Assembly (NCBI GenBank): GCA_023634235.1
Contig: JAMKCF010000020.1
Location: 8,556,001 to 8,620,000, forward strand
Source of the DNA: Pisaster brevispinus
Taxonomy: Eukaryota; Echinodermata; Asteroidea; Forcipulatida; Asteriidae
DNA length: 64,000 bases
Reading direction: 5' to 3'
The first letter of the stretch is position 1. Each line of letters opens with the position of its first letter. The translations under genes were made by a program, and so were the position numbers. Under the pieces are notes generated by a model. The model was not told the DNA's origin, did no database searches, and was given only the letters and a program-made list of their open reading frames with translations. Below, in pieces: positions 42,061 through 56,300 of this stretch.

Positions 42061-44083
42061 CTTTAAAATCAAATTTCCATATGCTTCAATAAAACATGAA
42101 ACCAGATACATATAGGCCTATGAGCTTTTCAGAGTATAGCCTATTATATCATGCAAGAAAACAGGATAGTTAGTTTTGGGGGTGACAGCTGTACATAATT
42201 AGGCCTAAACAACAAAATGCATTATCATGAGTTATCGCTTGACTCGAATCTAATCTAAAGTGTTGTTTTGGTGTGTCCCCCCCCCCCATCATAATCGTCT
42301 TTTTGCTGAAAGGGTAGCATCGCCTCTACCATTATGCAGTTAGGCCTAAGGCTATACTTTACAGTTCAATTTCGACCGGCGATTGCTGAGCAGGCCTCAT
42401 GCAGTGAATCATGTTCATCAAATAGCCGTCGGCAACCAGTAACTTTGATTGCGCAGACGATTAAATATAATGAAAATTGTACGAGAGACGGATAACTTGG
42501 GCTCAGCTAGTTTTATTCGTGCGCTGCTAATTAACATAAAATATAGGGCCTACCTTGTAAGTTGTCATAAAAAAAATAATTACAAGTTCTGTGCATTAAT
42601 TAATATGCCTACCATTTATGCGTAAATATTTTACCATTTTGTCCAAAATCACAACTTGTGTCATTGAATTTCGCTGAAGTGTATTAAAAACCTTTTCGAG
42701 AAGTGGAGGAATATCACTTTGCAGAATTGGTACGGAAACTTAAAAAGTGAAAACAATTAATCTGCTGAACTCGTCTGTTCGTCGGCGTATGGAAATCGAA
42801 GCACACTTTTCATGCCAACGCATTGTCTGGGATAAGAAACAACTTTTTATAGAGGTAAATATTTGTTAATAGTAAGGGTTTTAAAAAGTTTGTTTTCGAG
42901 ACTTGAAATTTGCGGAAAGAGAGAGACTGGGAGAGGTGGAAAAAGCAAAAAAGTGCTAATGTAGTACTAGTAGTAGTGCCAGTGTACGTCTGTTACTGTG
43001 TGTTTAGAAGGGAGCCCTCAAGTGTTGTATTGTAATATAATTCGCGAGCTGTCATCTGAGTCGAGTCTATTCAGCATTACTTAATTACGGCGGAATTTTC
43101 AATTGTGCTGACAAAGGTTGTATATATAACTTTTCTTAACTGTACTACCTTTAATGTTTTGAGGTAAATGTGCATGCACAAATTCTATTTTAAAATGTTT
43201 TACTCCTTTTCAAGTTGACTGAAAAATGCTACAGTCCTGCTGGTGGAGGAAGGTAGGCTCGTGCAGAAGACTGGTGGTGACTGATGAGTGCTATTTGCTA
43301 CGTGCTGCTACTACTAGTAGTACTCTAGGACTGCTAGTGCTAGTGCTAGTGTCTAGGTGACAGTGCAGTGTGCACATGTACTGTGTAGTTTACTTTTAGT
43401 ACCATTCAGTACAGTCAGTAGTGTTCCGTCCCAACTTTAAAATCGTTTCAACTGTAGTTGAGTGTTTATACAGTTGAGTTGGGAGGGCCCAACTTCCACT
43501 CCAGCTAGGATCCAGAACCAACCCCCATAGGGCAGAGAAATAGGCTCAGGTCAGAGTCAGAGTCTCGCTCTCTCAGTCATTGCACTGGATCATTCATAAA
43601 TGCCAGATCATGAGATAATGTGAATGTCCGACAAATGTAAAAAAAAAACATTTTGGGGTCCAGTCAGGAAGAAACCCGGATTATAACTAATGCTATACTA
43701 GTACTACTCTACTGCTGGCATGACTGGACTGCTTCTAGTAAAGCGTGTAAAGTTCTTCATTCTTGGGTAACTTCTTTATATAGGTTACTAAGCCTTTCCG
43801 TTGTTGTTCCATAAATATTCTAATAATATGGAGGTTTCCGATTGGATGACAGAAAAGTTGTTCAGAAACAGAAACTAAAAAAAACCCACCGAAAAACAAA
43901 CAAACCCCCCCCCCTGAAAACCTTTCTGAAAAGCAGTGGAGAAGGGTATTCAAAAATTTTCCAATTAACCTGTTTCATCTCATGTGAACTCATTGTCCTT
44001 ATTGATTGATCACTCATTACTTGTTTGTTCAACTTCAAGTTGGTCTTTAACACAGAGCAACCTCTTTTTCTCTTTTTATAAAG
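42061..44083. other. Intron before the first HYR exon
   Basis: AT-rich, with CTAGTAGTAC/TACTAGTAG repeats near 42965 and 43310 and poly-C near 42280 and 43905. No exon supported. Confidence 0.45.
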
Positions 44084-44329
44084 ACACTGTTAGTCCAACG
44101 ATTATGCTGTGCACAAGTGACGTCTCCTTCGACCTGCAGCCTGGGGCATCAACTTCACTAGTATCATGGGTTACCCCGATCATAATGGATGATTCTGGCA
44201 ATGTCACAATAACAAATAGTCATGGTAATCCGCCAGCTACATTCCCAGCAGGCACAACTGTAGTCACATACTTTGCAGAGGATGCAGAAGGAAATAATGC
44301 AACTTGTGATATTAGTATTCTTGTCCGTG
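44084..44329 (+). CDS. HYR exon 1 (diverged)
   Basis: 246 nt, donor GTAAGC. Encodes DTVSPTIMLCTSDVSFDLQP, PGASTSLVSWVTP, FPAGTTVVTYFAEDAEGNNA and TCDISILVRG. It has only two Cys, the classical HYR pair. The acceptor is TTATAAAG. Confidence 0.88.
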
Positions 44330-47300
44330 GTAAGCATCATTTTGAAAATAAAAGGGCCCTACAGGCTGTAAACCAGGTTGTTCACCTTCACAATACAGAT
44401 CCCATGGATTAGGCATAATTTGGAACCAAATTCAACAAAAAAGGGTACGTGGTCATGATGCCTTGCAATAAGTTATTCCCCCGACTTAAAAAGAGCAATG
44501 GAAATTTCACAATTCAATTTTGTGATATGTACTTGTTTTTCCCAATAGATAAAGTCGTCATGTGAGTGGGGAAACAAATTGCAAGTCTCTACCCTCCATT
44601 AAAATAGTGTAAATTGACATTGTATTCGATAACTTTCCGGGGCGAAATTTGTCAACATCCAAAACATCCAATGACATCATTCTAAGCTAAATTGGTCTGT
44701 ACATTTTCGAGTAGGGGTTTAAATCAGTCTTTGAATTAAAAAATGAAAACATAAAAAACACACCGAGCTACAAAATGTTTCACTTCGATCACATTGTAAA
44801 AATAGTGTAAAATAGTGGGGAAATTCAGGCACAACAAGAAGAAACAAAATTGGACAGAGAAAGCAAAAAATACATTTTACCCGGAATTAGGAATGTACTT
44901 TTGTGTGAGTAAAACTGTGGGCAAATCAAATCAAATCAGAGTCCCCATACGCCCATGTGTAGTTTGCTCAATTTTGGCAAGTCCACAATGCTAACAGAGA
45001 AACAAGTATGATTACGTACTTCCAAAATTACTCTTGAATAGTCTATGCACACAGCGCATGTGACCAAAAAGATAGGAGCATGATACGTGCCCGATAACTC
45101 ATGGGGGCAAGCCTCGGGTTGACAGAAGCTAGCATGGGTTGGGCTTAGAATTTTGTTGCTTTTAGATCTGCTTTGTCATTTTATTTGTTACTTAGTAAAC
45201 AAATCAGTTTTATTTTGTTGAGATGCCTGTATCAACACAAATAACATGCAAAGACTTGTTCTTATTGATTATTTAATGATCAAATGTAATGTGGAGGGAG
45301 GTGCGCAGTTTTGCTAGATTTGAAGCCTCAATACATCTTACAATAACGTAAGAAGTAGTTCTATAAATAGTAAACTTGCGAGTACAACCATGTATAAAAT
45401 CTCTTTTGAGGGAGTGTTGGCTCTGAAAAGAGCCGGTGTGGTCTCCACAGAGCCAATACTCCCTCAAAAGAGATTTTATACATGGTTGTACCCGCGAGTT
45501 TACTATTTATAGTTACTTCTTATTTTTCACACCATGCATAGCTTTAAACACCACTTACAATAACGGGTTTTTTTTCTTCTGTTTGCAGATACTGAACCTC
45601 CAACCTTTGACTCCTGTCCTGCTTCTCAGACCAATACTATAGGCCCTTCTGATAACAATGTTACACTGAGCTTTGTAGTTACAGCAACAGACAATGTTAA
45701 TGCCACTGTAAATATTTCAGCGAACGCCTTTGCAGACTGTAACTACACTGGTGGTTCAGAGTTCTTCGTTGGCACAACGCGTGTGTGTTATGAAGCAGTA
45801 GATGAGCAAGACAATAAAGCAACCTGTGACTTTTATGTCACTATCATTGGTAAGTGAAAAGTTCTGATTATTGCTGTAAGCTTTGAACTTGCATGGTAAA
45901 GGATTTCATTTTATTTGAGATGGTTGCATTACAGGTTGGTAGGATTTGAAACTTTGCATGGTAGGCGTACAATCAAGTGAGGCTTGCGAAGACACCATGT
46001 AAATGGTACTGAGTCCAATAGAGCCCAGCATTCTCCTGAAGGCGATCAGAGCACACTGGTCGAAAAGGTCGAGTTGTTAACCACCGGTTCTTCTCAGAAC
46101 CACCACAGCTCATAAAGAGAATTATTTACATGGTATCTCCGCAAATCTCACTCGAAAGTACATTTTGTTAACTATGTAAGTATTTGAATTCAGCTAGAAA
46201 GCATTAAAGGGAAGGTATACGTTTGGTAATGAGTCTGAAGATTAATGGCAATAAAAACTTACTTGGTAAGAAGTACAGCAGCTTTGGATAGTATAATGCA
46301 TTTTGAGAAACTCTTCACCGCGGTTTATATGAAAAAATATAGCACTTTTTATCCCCCAAAATTTGAATCTGAGAAGCGTTACGGCCGTAGCGCTTTTCAG
46401 ATCGTGTATTCCTATATTGAGTATTCTTCCTGCGTGGAAATATTTGCTCTGGTTTTTCGGTGATATCTCAAAAACGCGACCACCTTTTGAAGTGAAACTT
46501 TCACAAGTTAGTTATATTGTATATACCTACAATTATATAGGATTAAAACAATCAAACGGTTCCAAAAACCAAAGGTATACTTTGTCTTTAACCACAAACC
46601 ATGGTTTGAATTACAACTTGACAGTGTTGGTACTTATTGTTTTTAGATGGGTGTTTTAAGACCCAAGATTTGGAACATTTTGATACTAAAAAATTGTGTC
46701 AAATAGCAAAACAAAAGTTGGCTAAGCCCGCCCAGTGACAACTAAAGCCATGGCAAAATGACTTGGTATAAATTACCTTTGTTATACATCGCAGAATGAG
46801 TAGGATACTCACAAAAGTAGGCATTTAGCCTGTTTCTCACTAAATGATCGACACTTATAATTACGATTTATTTAATGTGACTGCAGATGACACGCCGCCA
46901 GTCATAACTGGTTGTCCAGTCAATGATACTTCACAATTGGCTCCTGGGTCCAACTCAACAATGTTTTCGTGGATGGATCCAACTGTATCCGACGCTGATG
47001 GCATTTTGTCAGTCATCAGTAGCCATAATCAGTCGGATTTATTTTATGCGGGGGAAACTGTTGTGACGTATGTGGCCACTGACAACTCCTTCAACACTGC
47101 AACGTGCAGCTTCACTCTTACAGTTCAAGGTGATTTTGAAAGATTTGACTTTTGTTTTCTTCTCTTGATGATATTTTCAACTCCATAATCCTAATAAACA
47201 CATAAATACCTTCTATGTATTACACAATGACATTTTCTGCAGTTACATCTTGTATTTACACTGTACAAGCTGTGTTGAAGTTACACTGGTCGGCACTGAT

Positions 47301-50300
47301 CACCACTCAATAATGCTGGCCGGCAGGAAGTAAAAATGATGTCACTTCGGCCATGCTGCGACCAGCACTCAACTTTAGTGGAATATATTGCATGATTTAG
47401 TTACATACCAAAACTTTTTAATTCACTCCTTATTCAAACAAACGCAGTAAAACATGCATCTTAACTGACTTCAATGTACACAAACTGATATTGAGCACTG
47501 GTACTCGGTATTCCCACTGGTACTTAGTATTCCCACTGGTACTCGGTGTTCCCACTGGTAGACGGTATTCCCACTGGTACTCAATATTCCCACTGGTACT
47601 CAGTATTCATGACTCCCACATGTCAGCTTTGTTCGTTAAAATCAGCTGCTGTGCACACATGAGAATGTTTTGTGTGAATGATGTGCAAGGTTGAGCTGAT
47701 TCTTTAAGAAAAATTTTAAGGTAATTTTGTTTACCTATTTTCTGAGCTCAACAAGTATAATTGTACCTAAAAGGAGTACAGTTGGTGAAGTCTCTGTAGT
47801 ACATTACTATCACCAATCTCTTGACCTTGCAAGAGCACTTCTAACCCCTGCAAAATATCTGTTGATACAGTGTAGTATTGAGAAGGTATTTGCTCTCTCT
47901 ATTTAGCTTAAAAAAGAAACTCCTTTTAGTCAATTCTGCCATTATGACATGTAGCCAGGTAGCACCTTCATTTGCTTTGATTAATTGCTTACGGTTCACA
48001 AAACAATCAATGCTCTTTTAACAGACAATGAAGCTCCTACTGTTACATGTCCAAGTGATGTGCCTGCCATAAATGTGGACGCTGGAACAGCATTGTCAAC
48101 TGTCAAATGGTCACCATCACCATCAGCCAATGATATTGTTGATGGTAATGTCACACCTAATGTTGTGTGTGAAGATGATATGGGCAATGTGGTGTTGTCA
48201 GGTGATATGTATGCAGTAGGCTTAACAACAGTGACATGCAGAGTTAATGATACTGCACTGAATGAAGGATCATGCCAGTTTAACATCACTGTTGTGGGTA
48301 AGTGTTTTTTAGATCTGTCATCCCTCCCTATCGTTTTTTAGGTACATTCGACTCTGATTGTTTATTTATTTTTGGATATATTTCGGTTTAAAAACACAAA
48401 ATAAACCTTTACAGAACTCTGGAGAATGCTGGAATGGTGGAGTTTCTATATCTTTTCTCCAGACTGGTGGAACTAACCCTTTCAAAGTATTTTCTCTCAG
48501 ATGTTTAAGTGAAGTCACTTTTAAAAGGGGCAAGCATATTTCTAAAATTAGTGGATTTAAACAGTTTTTCTTGGCATTTAACAGAAAGCATTGCATGTCT
48601 ACTTTCAAAAGACCAAAGATCCAAAATTGGAAGAGCTGTAGAGGGTTATGAAAGGTTTTTCTATAAGACCATATTTTTACAGCTCAACAAATATGAAGGC
48701 GCCTGAACGGAGTAAACGTAACGAAGTCGGTGTAGTAAGTTAGCATCGCCAATTTCTTGACCTTGCCAGGAAACTACTAAATCGTCGAAAATATTTGGAT
48801 GGTACATTGAAATATAGTCAAGAGATTGTATTTGCTCTTTATCTTTAGCTTACAAAAGAAACTCATTTAAGTCACATCTCCCATTATGACATGTAGCCAG
48901 GTAGCACCTTCATTTGCTTTGATTAATTACTTACAATTCACCAATCAATCAATGTCCTCTTTACAGACAATGAAGCTCCTACTGTTACATGTCCAAGTGA
49001 TGTGCCTTCCATAAATGTGGACGCTGGAACAGCATTGTCAACTGTCAAATGGTCACCATCACCATCAGCCAATGATATTGTTGATGGTAATGTCACACCT
49101 AATGTTGTGTGTGAAGATGATATGGGCAATGTGGTGTTGTCAGGTGATATGTATGCAGTAGGTTTAACAACAGTGACATGCAGAGTTAATGATACTGCAC
49201 TGAATGAAGGATCATGCCAGTTTAACATCACTGTTGTTGGTAAGTATTTAATAATCATCTTTCTCTGTCACTCTGAGGTACACTGGACTCTGACTGTTAA
49301 AAGTTGTTCTAAACTGACCACATTTTCTGAGCTCAACAAGTATAATTGTACCTAAAAGGAGTACAGTTGGTGAAGTCTCTGTAGTACATTACTATCACCA
49401 ATCTCTTGACCTTGCAAAAGAACTTCTAACCCCTGAAAACATTTCTGTCGGTACAATGAAGTGTTGAGAACGAATTTGCTCTCTATATTTAGCTTACAAA
49501 AGAAACTCCTTTTAGTCACATCTGCCAGTATGACCTGCAGCAACTTCCTTTGCTTTAGTTCAGAATGATCACTAATATTTGATAAATCGGCACTGTCTTC
49601 TTTACAGACAATGAAGCACCCTTAGTCACTTGTCCAAGTGATGTGCCTTCCATAAATGTGGACCCTGGAACAGCATTGTCAACTGTCTCATGGTCACCAT
49701 CACCATCAGCCAATGATACTGTTGATGGTAATGTCACAGCCAATGTTGTGTGTGAAGATGATATGGGCAATGTGGTGTTGTCAGGTGACATGTATGCAGT
49801 AGGCTTAACAACAGTGACATGCAGAGTTAATGATACTGCACTGAATGAAGGATCGTGCCAGTTTAACATCACTGTTGTCGGTAAGTATTTAATAATCATC
49901 TTTCTCTATCACTCTGAGGTACACTGGACTCTGACTGTTAAAAGTTGTTCTAAACTGACCACATTTTCTGAGCTCAACAAGTATAATTGTACCTAAAAGG
50001 AGTACAGTTGGTGAAGTCTCTGTAGTACATTACTATCACCAATCTCTTGACCTTGCAAGAGTTCTTCTAACCCCTGCAAAATATCTGTTGATACAGTGTA
50101 GTATTGAGAACGTATTTGCTCTCTCTATTTAGCTTAAAAAAGAACTTCCTTTTAGTCAATTCTGCCATTATGACATGTAGCCAGGTAGCACCTTCATTTG
50201 CTTTGATTAATTGCTTACAGTTCACAAAACAATCAATGCTCTTTTAACAGACAATGAAGCTCCTACTGTTACATGTCCAAGTGATGTGCCTTCCATAAAT

Positions 50301-53300
50301 GTGGACGCTGGAACAGCATTGTCAACTGTCAAATGGTCACCATCACCATCAGCCAATGATATTGTTGATGGTAATGTCACACCTAATGTTGTGTGTGAAG
50401 ATGATATGGGCAATGTGGTGTTGTCAGGTGATATGTATGCAGTAGGCTTAACAACAGTGACATGCAGAGTTAATGATACTGCACTGAATGAAGGATCATG
50501 CCAGTTTAACATCACTGTTGTGGGTAAGTGTTTTTTAGATCTGTCATCCCTCCCTATCGTTTTTTAGGTACATTCGACTCTGATTGTTTATTTATTTTTG
50601 GATATATTTCGGTTTAAAAACACAAAATAAACCTTTACAGAACTCTGGAGAATGCTGGAATGGTGGAGTTTCTATATCTTTTCTCCAGACTGGTGGAACT
50701 AACCCTTTCAAAGTATTTTCTCTCAGATGTTTAAGTGAAGTCACTTTTAAAAGGGGCAAGCATATTTCTAAAATTAGTGGATTTAAACAGTTTTTCTTGG
50801 CATTTAACAGAAAGCATTGCATGTCTACTTTCAAAAGACCAAAGATCCAAAATTGGAAGAGCTGTAGAGGGTTGTGAAAGGTTTTTCTATAGGACCATAT
50901 TTTTTACAGCTCAACAAATATGAAGGCGCCTGAACGGAGTAAACGTAACGAAGTCGGTGTAGTAAATTAGCATCGCCAGTTTCTTGACCTTTCCAGGAAA
51001 CTACTAACTCGTCAAAAAATTTTTGATGGTACATTGCAATATAGTCAAGAGATTGTATTTACTCTTTATATTTAGCTTACAAAAGAAACTCATTTAAGTC
51101 ACATCTGCCATTATGACATGTAGCCAGGTAGCAACTTCATTTGCTTTGATTAATTACTTACAGTTCACCAAACAATCAATGTCCTCTTTACAGACAATGA
51201 AGCTCCTACTGTTACATGTCCAAGTGATGTGCCTTCCATAAATGTGGACGCTGGAACAGCATTGTCAACTGTCAAATGGTCACCATCACCATCAGCCAAT
51301 GATATTGTTGATGGTAATGTCACACCTAATGTTGTGTGTGAAGATGATATGGGCAATGTGGTGTTGTCAGGTGATATGTATGCAGTAGGTTTAACAACAG
51401 TGACATGCAGAGTTAATGATACTGCACTGAATGAAGGATCATGCCAGTTTAACATCTCTGTTGTTGGTAAGTATTTAATAATCATCTTTCTCTGTCACTC
51501 TGAGGTACACTGGACTCTGACTGTTAAAAGTTTTGCTAAACTGACCACATTTTCTGAGCTCAACAAGTATAATTGTACCTAAAAGGAGTACAGTTGGTGA
51601 AGTCTCTGTAGTACATTACTATCACCCATCTCTTGACCTTGCAAAAGAACTTCTAACCCCTGAAAAAATTTCTGTCGGTACAATGAAGTGTTGAGAACGA
51701 ATTTGCTCTCTATATTTAGCTTACAAAAGAAACTCCTTTTAGTCACATCTGCCAGTATGACCTGCAGCAACTTCCTTTGCTTTAGTTCAGAATGATCACT
51801 AATATTTGATAAATCGGCACTGTCTTCTTTACAGACAATGAAGCACCCTTAGTCACTTGTCCAAGTGATGTGCCTTCCATAAATGTGGACCCTGGAACAG
51901 CATTGTCAACTGTCTCATGGTCACCATCACCATCAGCCAATGATACTGTTGATGGTAATGTCACAGCCAATGTTGTGTGTGAAGATGATATGGGCAATGT
52001 GGTGTTGTCAGGTGACATGTATGCAGTAGGCTTAACAACAGTGACATGCAGAGTTAATGATACTGCACTGAATGAAGGATCGTGCCAGTTTAACATCACT
52101 GTTGTTGGTAAGTATTTAATAATCATCTTTCTCTATCACTCTGAGGTACACTGGACTCTGACTGTTAAAAGTTTTTCTAAACTGACCACATTTTCTGAGC
52201 TCAACAAGTATAATTGTACCTAAAAGGAGTACAGTTGGTGAAGTCTCTGTAGTACATTACTATCACCAATCTCTTGACCTTGCAAGAGCACTTCTAACCC
52301 CTGCAAAATATCTGTTGATACAGTGTAGTATTGAGAACGTACTTGCTCTCTCTATTTAGCTTAAAAAAGAAACTCCTTTTAGTCAATTCTGCCATTATGA
52401 CATGTAGCCAGGTAGCACCTTCATTTGCTTTGATTAATTGCTTACAGTTCACAAAACAATCAATGCTCTTTTAACAGACAATGAAGCTCCTACTGTTACA
52501 TGTCCAAGTGATGTGCCTTCCATAAATGTGGACGCTGGAACAGCATTGTCAACTGTCAAATGGTCACCATCACCATCAGCCAATGATATTGTTGATGGTA
52601 ATGTCACACCTAATGTTGTGTGTGAAGATGATATGGGCAATGTGGTGTTGTCAGGTGATATGTATGCAGTAGGCTTAACAACAGTGACATGCAGAGTTAA
52701 TGATACTGCACTGAATGAAGGATCATGCCAGTTTAACATCACTGTTGTGGGTAAGTGTTTTTTAGATCTGTCATCCCTCCCTATCGTTTTTTAGGTACAT
52801 TCGACTCTGATTGTTTATTTATTTTTGGATATATTTCGGTTTAAAAACACAAAATAAACCTTTACAGAACTCTGGAGAATGCTGGAATGGTGGAGTTTCT
52901 ATATCTTTTCTCCAGACTGGTGGAACTAACCCTTTCAAAGTATTTTCTCTCAGATGTTTAAGTGAAGTCACTTTTAAAAGGGGCAAGCATATTTCTAAAA
53001 TTAGTGGATTTAAACAGTTTTTCTTGGCATTTAACAGAAAGCATTGCATGTCTACTTTCAAAAGACCAAAGATCCAAAATTGGAAGAGCTGTAGAGGGTT
53101 ATGAAAGGTTTTTCTATAGGACCATATTTTTACAGCTCAACAAATATGAAGGCGCCTGAACGGAGTAAACGTAACGAGGTCGATGTAGTAAATTAGCATC
53201 GCCAATTTCTTGACCTTGCCAGGAAACTACTAACTCGTCGAAAAATATTTGGATGGTACATTGCAATATAGTCAAGAGATTGTATTTACTCTTTATCTTT

Positions 53301-56300
53301 AGCTTACAAAAGACACTCATTTAAGTCACATCTGCCATTATGACATGTAGCCAAGTAGCACCTTCATTTGCTTTGATTAATTACTTACAATTCACAAAAC
53401 AATCAATGTCCTCTTTACAGACAATGAAGCACCCTTAGTCACTTGTCCAAGTGATGTGCCTTCCATAAATGTGGACCCTGGAACAGCATTGTCAACTGTC
53501 TCATGGTCACCATCACCATCAGCCAATGATATTGTTGATGGTAATGTCACAGCCAATGTTGTGTGTGAAGATGATATGGGCAATGTGGTGTTGTCAGGTG
53601 ATATGTATGCAGTAGGCTTAACAACAGTGACATGCAGAGTTAATGATACTGCACTGAATGAAGGATCGTGCCAGTTTAACATCACTGTTGTTGGTAAGTA
53701 TTTAATAATCATCTTTCTCTGTCACTCTGAGGTACACTGGACTCTGACTGTTAAAAGTTTTGCTAAACTGACCACATTTTCTGAGCTCAACAAGTATAAT
53801 TGTACTTAAAAGGAGTAAAGTTGGTGAAGTCTCTGTAGTACATTACTATCACCAATCTCTTGACCTTGCAAAAGAACTTCTTACCCCTGAAAAAATATCT
53901 GTTGGTACAATGAAGTGTTGAGAACGAATTTGCTCTCTATATTTAGCTTACAAAAGGAACTCCTTTTAGTCACATCTGCCAGTATGACCTGCAGCAACTT
54001 CCTTTGCTTTAGTTCAGAATGATCACTAATATTTGATAAATCGGCACTGTCTTCTTTACAGACAATGAAGCACCCTTAGTCACTTGTCCAAGTGATGTGC
54101 CTTCCATAAATGTGGACCCTGGAACAGCATTGTCAACTGTCTCATGGTCACCATCACCATCAGCCAATGATACTGTTGATGGTAATGTCACAGCCAATGT
54201 TGTGTGTGAAGATGATATGGGCAATGTGGTGTTGTCAGGTGACATGTATGCAGTAGGCTTAACAACAGTGACATGCAGAGTTAATGATACTGCACTGAAT
54301 GAAGGATCATGCCAGTTTAACATCACTGTTGTCGGTAAGTATTTAATAATCATCTTTCTCTATCACTCTGAGGTACACTGGACTCTGACTGTTAAAAGTT
54401 TTTCTAAACTGACCACATTTTCTGAGCTCAACAAGTATAATTGTACCTAAAAGGAGTACAGTTGGTGAAGTCTCTGTAGTACATTACTATCACCAATCTC
54501 TTGACCTTGCAAGAGTTCTTCTAACCCCTGCAAAATATCCGTTGATACAGTGTAGTATTGAGAACGTATTTGCTCTCTCTATTTAGCTTAAAAAAGAACT
54601 TCCTTTTAGTCAATTCTGCCATTATGACATGTAGCCAGGTAGCACCTTCATTTGCTTTGATTAATTGCTTACAGTTCACAAAACAATCAATGCTCTTTTA
54701 ACAGACAATGAAGCTCCTACTGTTACATGTCCAAGTGATGTGCCTTCCATAAATGTGGACGCTGGAACAGCATTGTCAACTGTCAAATGGTCACCATCAC
54801 CATCAGCCAATGATATTGTTGATGGTAATGTCACACCTAATGTTGTGTGTGAAGATGATATGGGCAATGTGGTGTTGTCAGGTGATATGTATGCAGTAGG
54901 CTTAACAACAGTGACATGCAGAGTTAATGATACTGCACTGAATGAAGGATCATGCCAGTTTAACATCACTGTTGTGGGTAAGTGTTTTTTAGATCTGTCA
55001 TCCCTCCCTATCGTTTTTTAGGTACATTCGACTCTGATTGTTTATTTATTTTTGGATATATTTCGGTTTAAAAACACAAAATAAACCTTTACAGAACTCT
55101 GGAGAATGCTGGAATGGTGGAGTTTCTATATCTTTTCTCCAGACTGGTGGAACTAACCCTTTCAAAGTATTTTCTCTCAGATGTTTAAGTGAAGTCACTT
55201 TTAAAAGGGGCAAGCATATTTCTAAAATTAGTGGATTTAAACAGTTTTTCTTGGCATTTAACAGAAAGCATTGCATGTCTACTTTCAAAAGACCAAAGAT
55301 CCAAAATTGGAAGAGCTGTAGAGGGTTGTGAAAGGTTTTTCTATAGGACCATATTTTTTACAGCTCAACAAATATGAAGGCGCCTGAACGGAGTAAACGT
55401 AACGAAGTCGGTGTAGTAAATTAGCATCGCCAGTTTCTTGACCTTTCCAGGAAACTACTAACTCGTCAAAAATTTTTTGATGGTACATTGCAATATAGTC
55501 AAGAGATTGTATTTACTCTTTATATTTAGCTTACAAAAGAAACTCATTTAAGTCACATCTGCCATTATGACATGTAGCCAGGTAGCAACTTCATTTGCTT
55601 TGATTAATTACTTACAGTTCACCAAACAATCAATGTCCTCTTTACAGACAATGAAGCTCCTACTGTTACATGTCCAAGTGATGTGCCTTCCATAAATGTG
55701 GACGCTGGAACAGCATTGTCAACTGTCAAATGGTCACCATCACCATCAGCCAATGATATTGTTGATGGTAATGTCACACCTAATGTTGTGTGTGAAGATG
55801 ATATGGGCAATGTGGTGTTGTCAGGTGATATGTATGCAGTAGGTTTAACAACAGTGACATGCAGAGTTAATGATACTGCACTGAATGAAGGATCATGCCA
55901 GTTTAACATCACTGTTGTTGGTAAGTATTTAATAATGATCTTTCTCTGTCACTCTGAGGTACACTGGACTCTGACTGTTAAACGTTTTGCTAAACTGACC
56001 ACATTTTCTGAGCTCAACAAGTATAATTGTACCTAAAAGGAGTACAGTTGGTGAAGTCTCTGTAGTACATTACTATCACCCATCTCTTGACCTTGCAAAA
56101 GAACTTCTAACCCCTGAAAAAATTTCTGTCGGTACAATGAAGTGTTGAGAACGAATTTGCTCTCTATATTTAGCTTACAAAAGAAACTCCTTTTAGTCAC
56201 ATCTGCCAGTATGACCTGCAGCAACTTCCTTTGCTTTAGTTCAGAATGATCACTAATATTTGATAAATCGGCACTGTCTTCTTTACAGACAATGAAGCAC

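Larger units (their letters stand above)
48025..50250 (+). repeat. HYR tandem unit U1 (A-A-B), 2,226 bp
   Basis: The unit runs from the first base of one class A exon to the base before the next. It contains exons at 48025, 48967 and 49608, separated by introns of 669, 368 and 370 nt. Confidence 0.93.
50251..52477 (+). repeat. HYR tandem unit U2 (A-A-B), 2,227 bp
   Basis: Exons at 50251, 51194 and 51835. Shares with U4, but not U3 or U5, the intron variants GGGTTGTGAAAGG and the six-T TTTTTTACAGC. Confidence 0.93.
52478..54704 (+). repeat. HYR tandem unit U3 (A-C-B), 2,227 bp
   Basis: Exons at 52478, 53421 and 54062. First unit in which the middle exon is the mosaic class C. Confidence 0.93.

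Noticed and set aside
48358..48651. 97-codon frame repeated in the intron after every class A HYR exon
   Set aside because: It is conserved only because the whole tandem unit is. It overlaps no acceptor/donor pair that keeps phase 1, and resembles no domain.
48938..49258. Antisense frames opposite every HYR exon (97-114 codons)
   Set aside because: Mirror image of the HYR coding strand; they lack splice signals and domain similarity.
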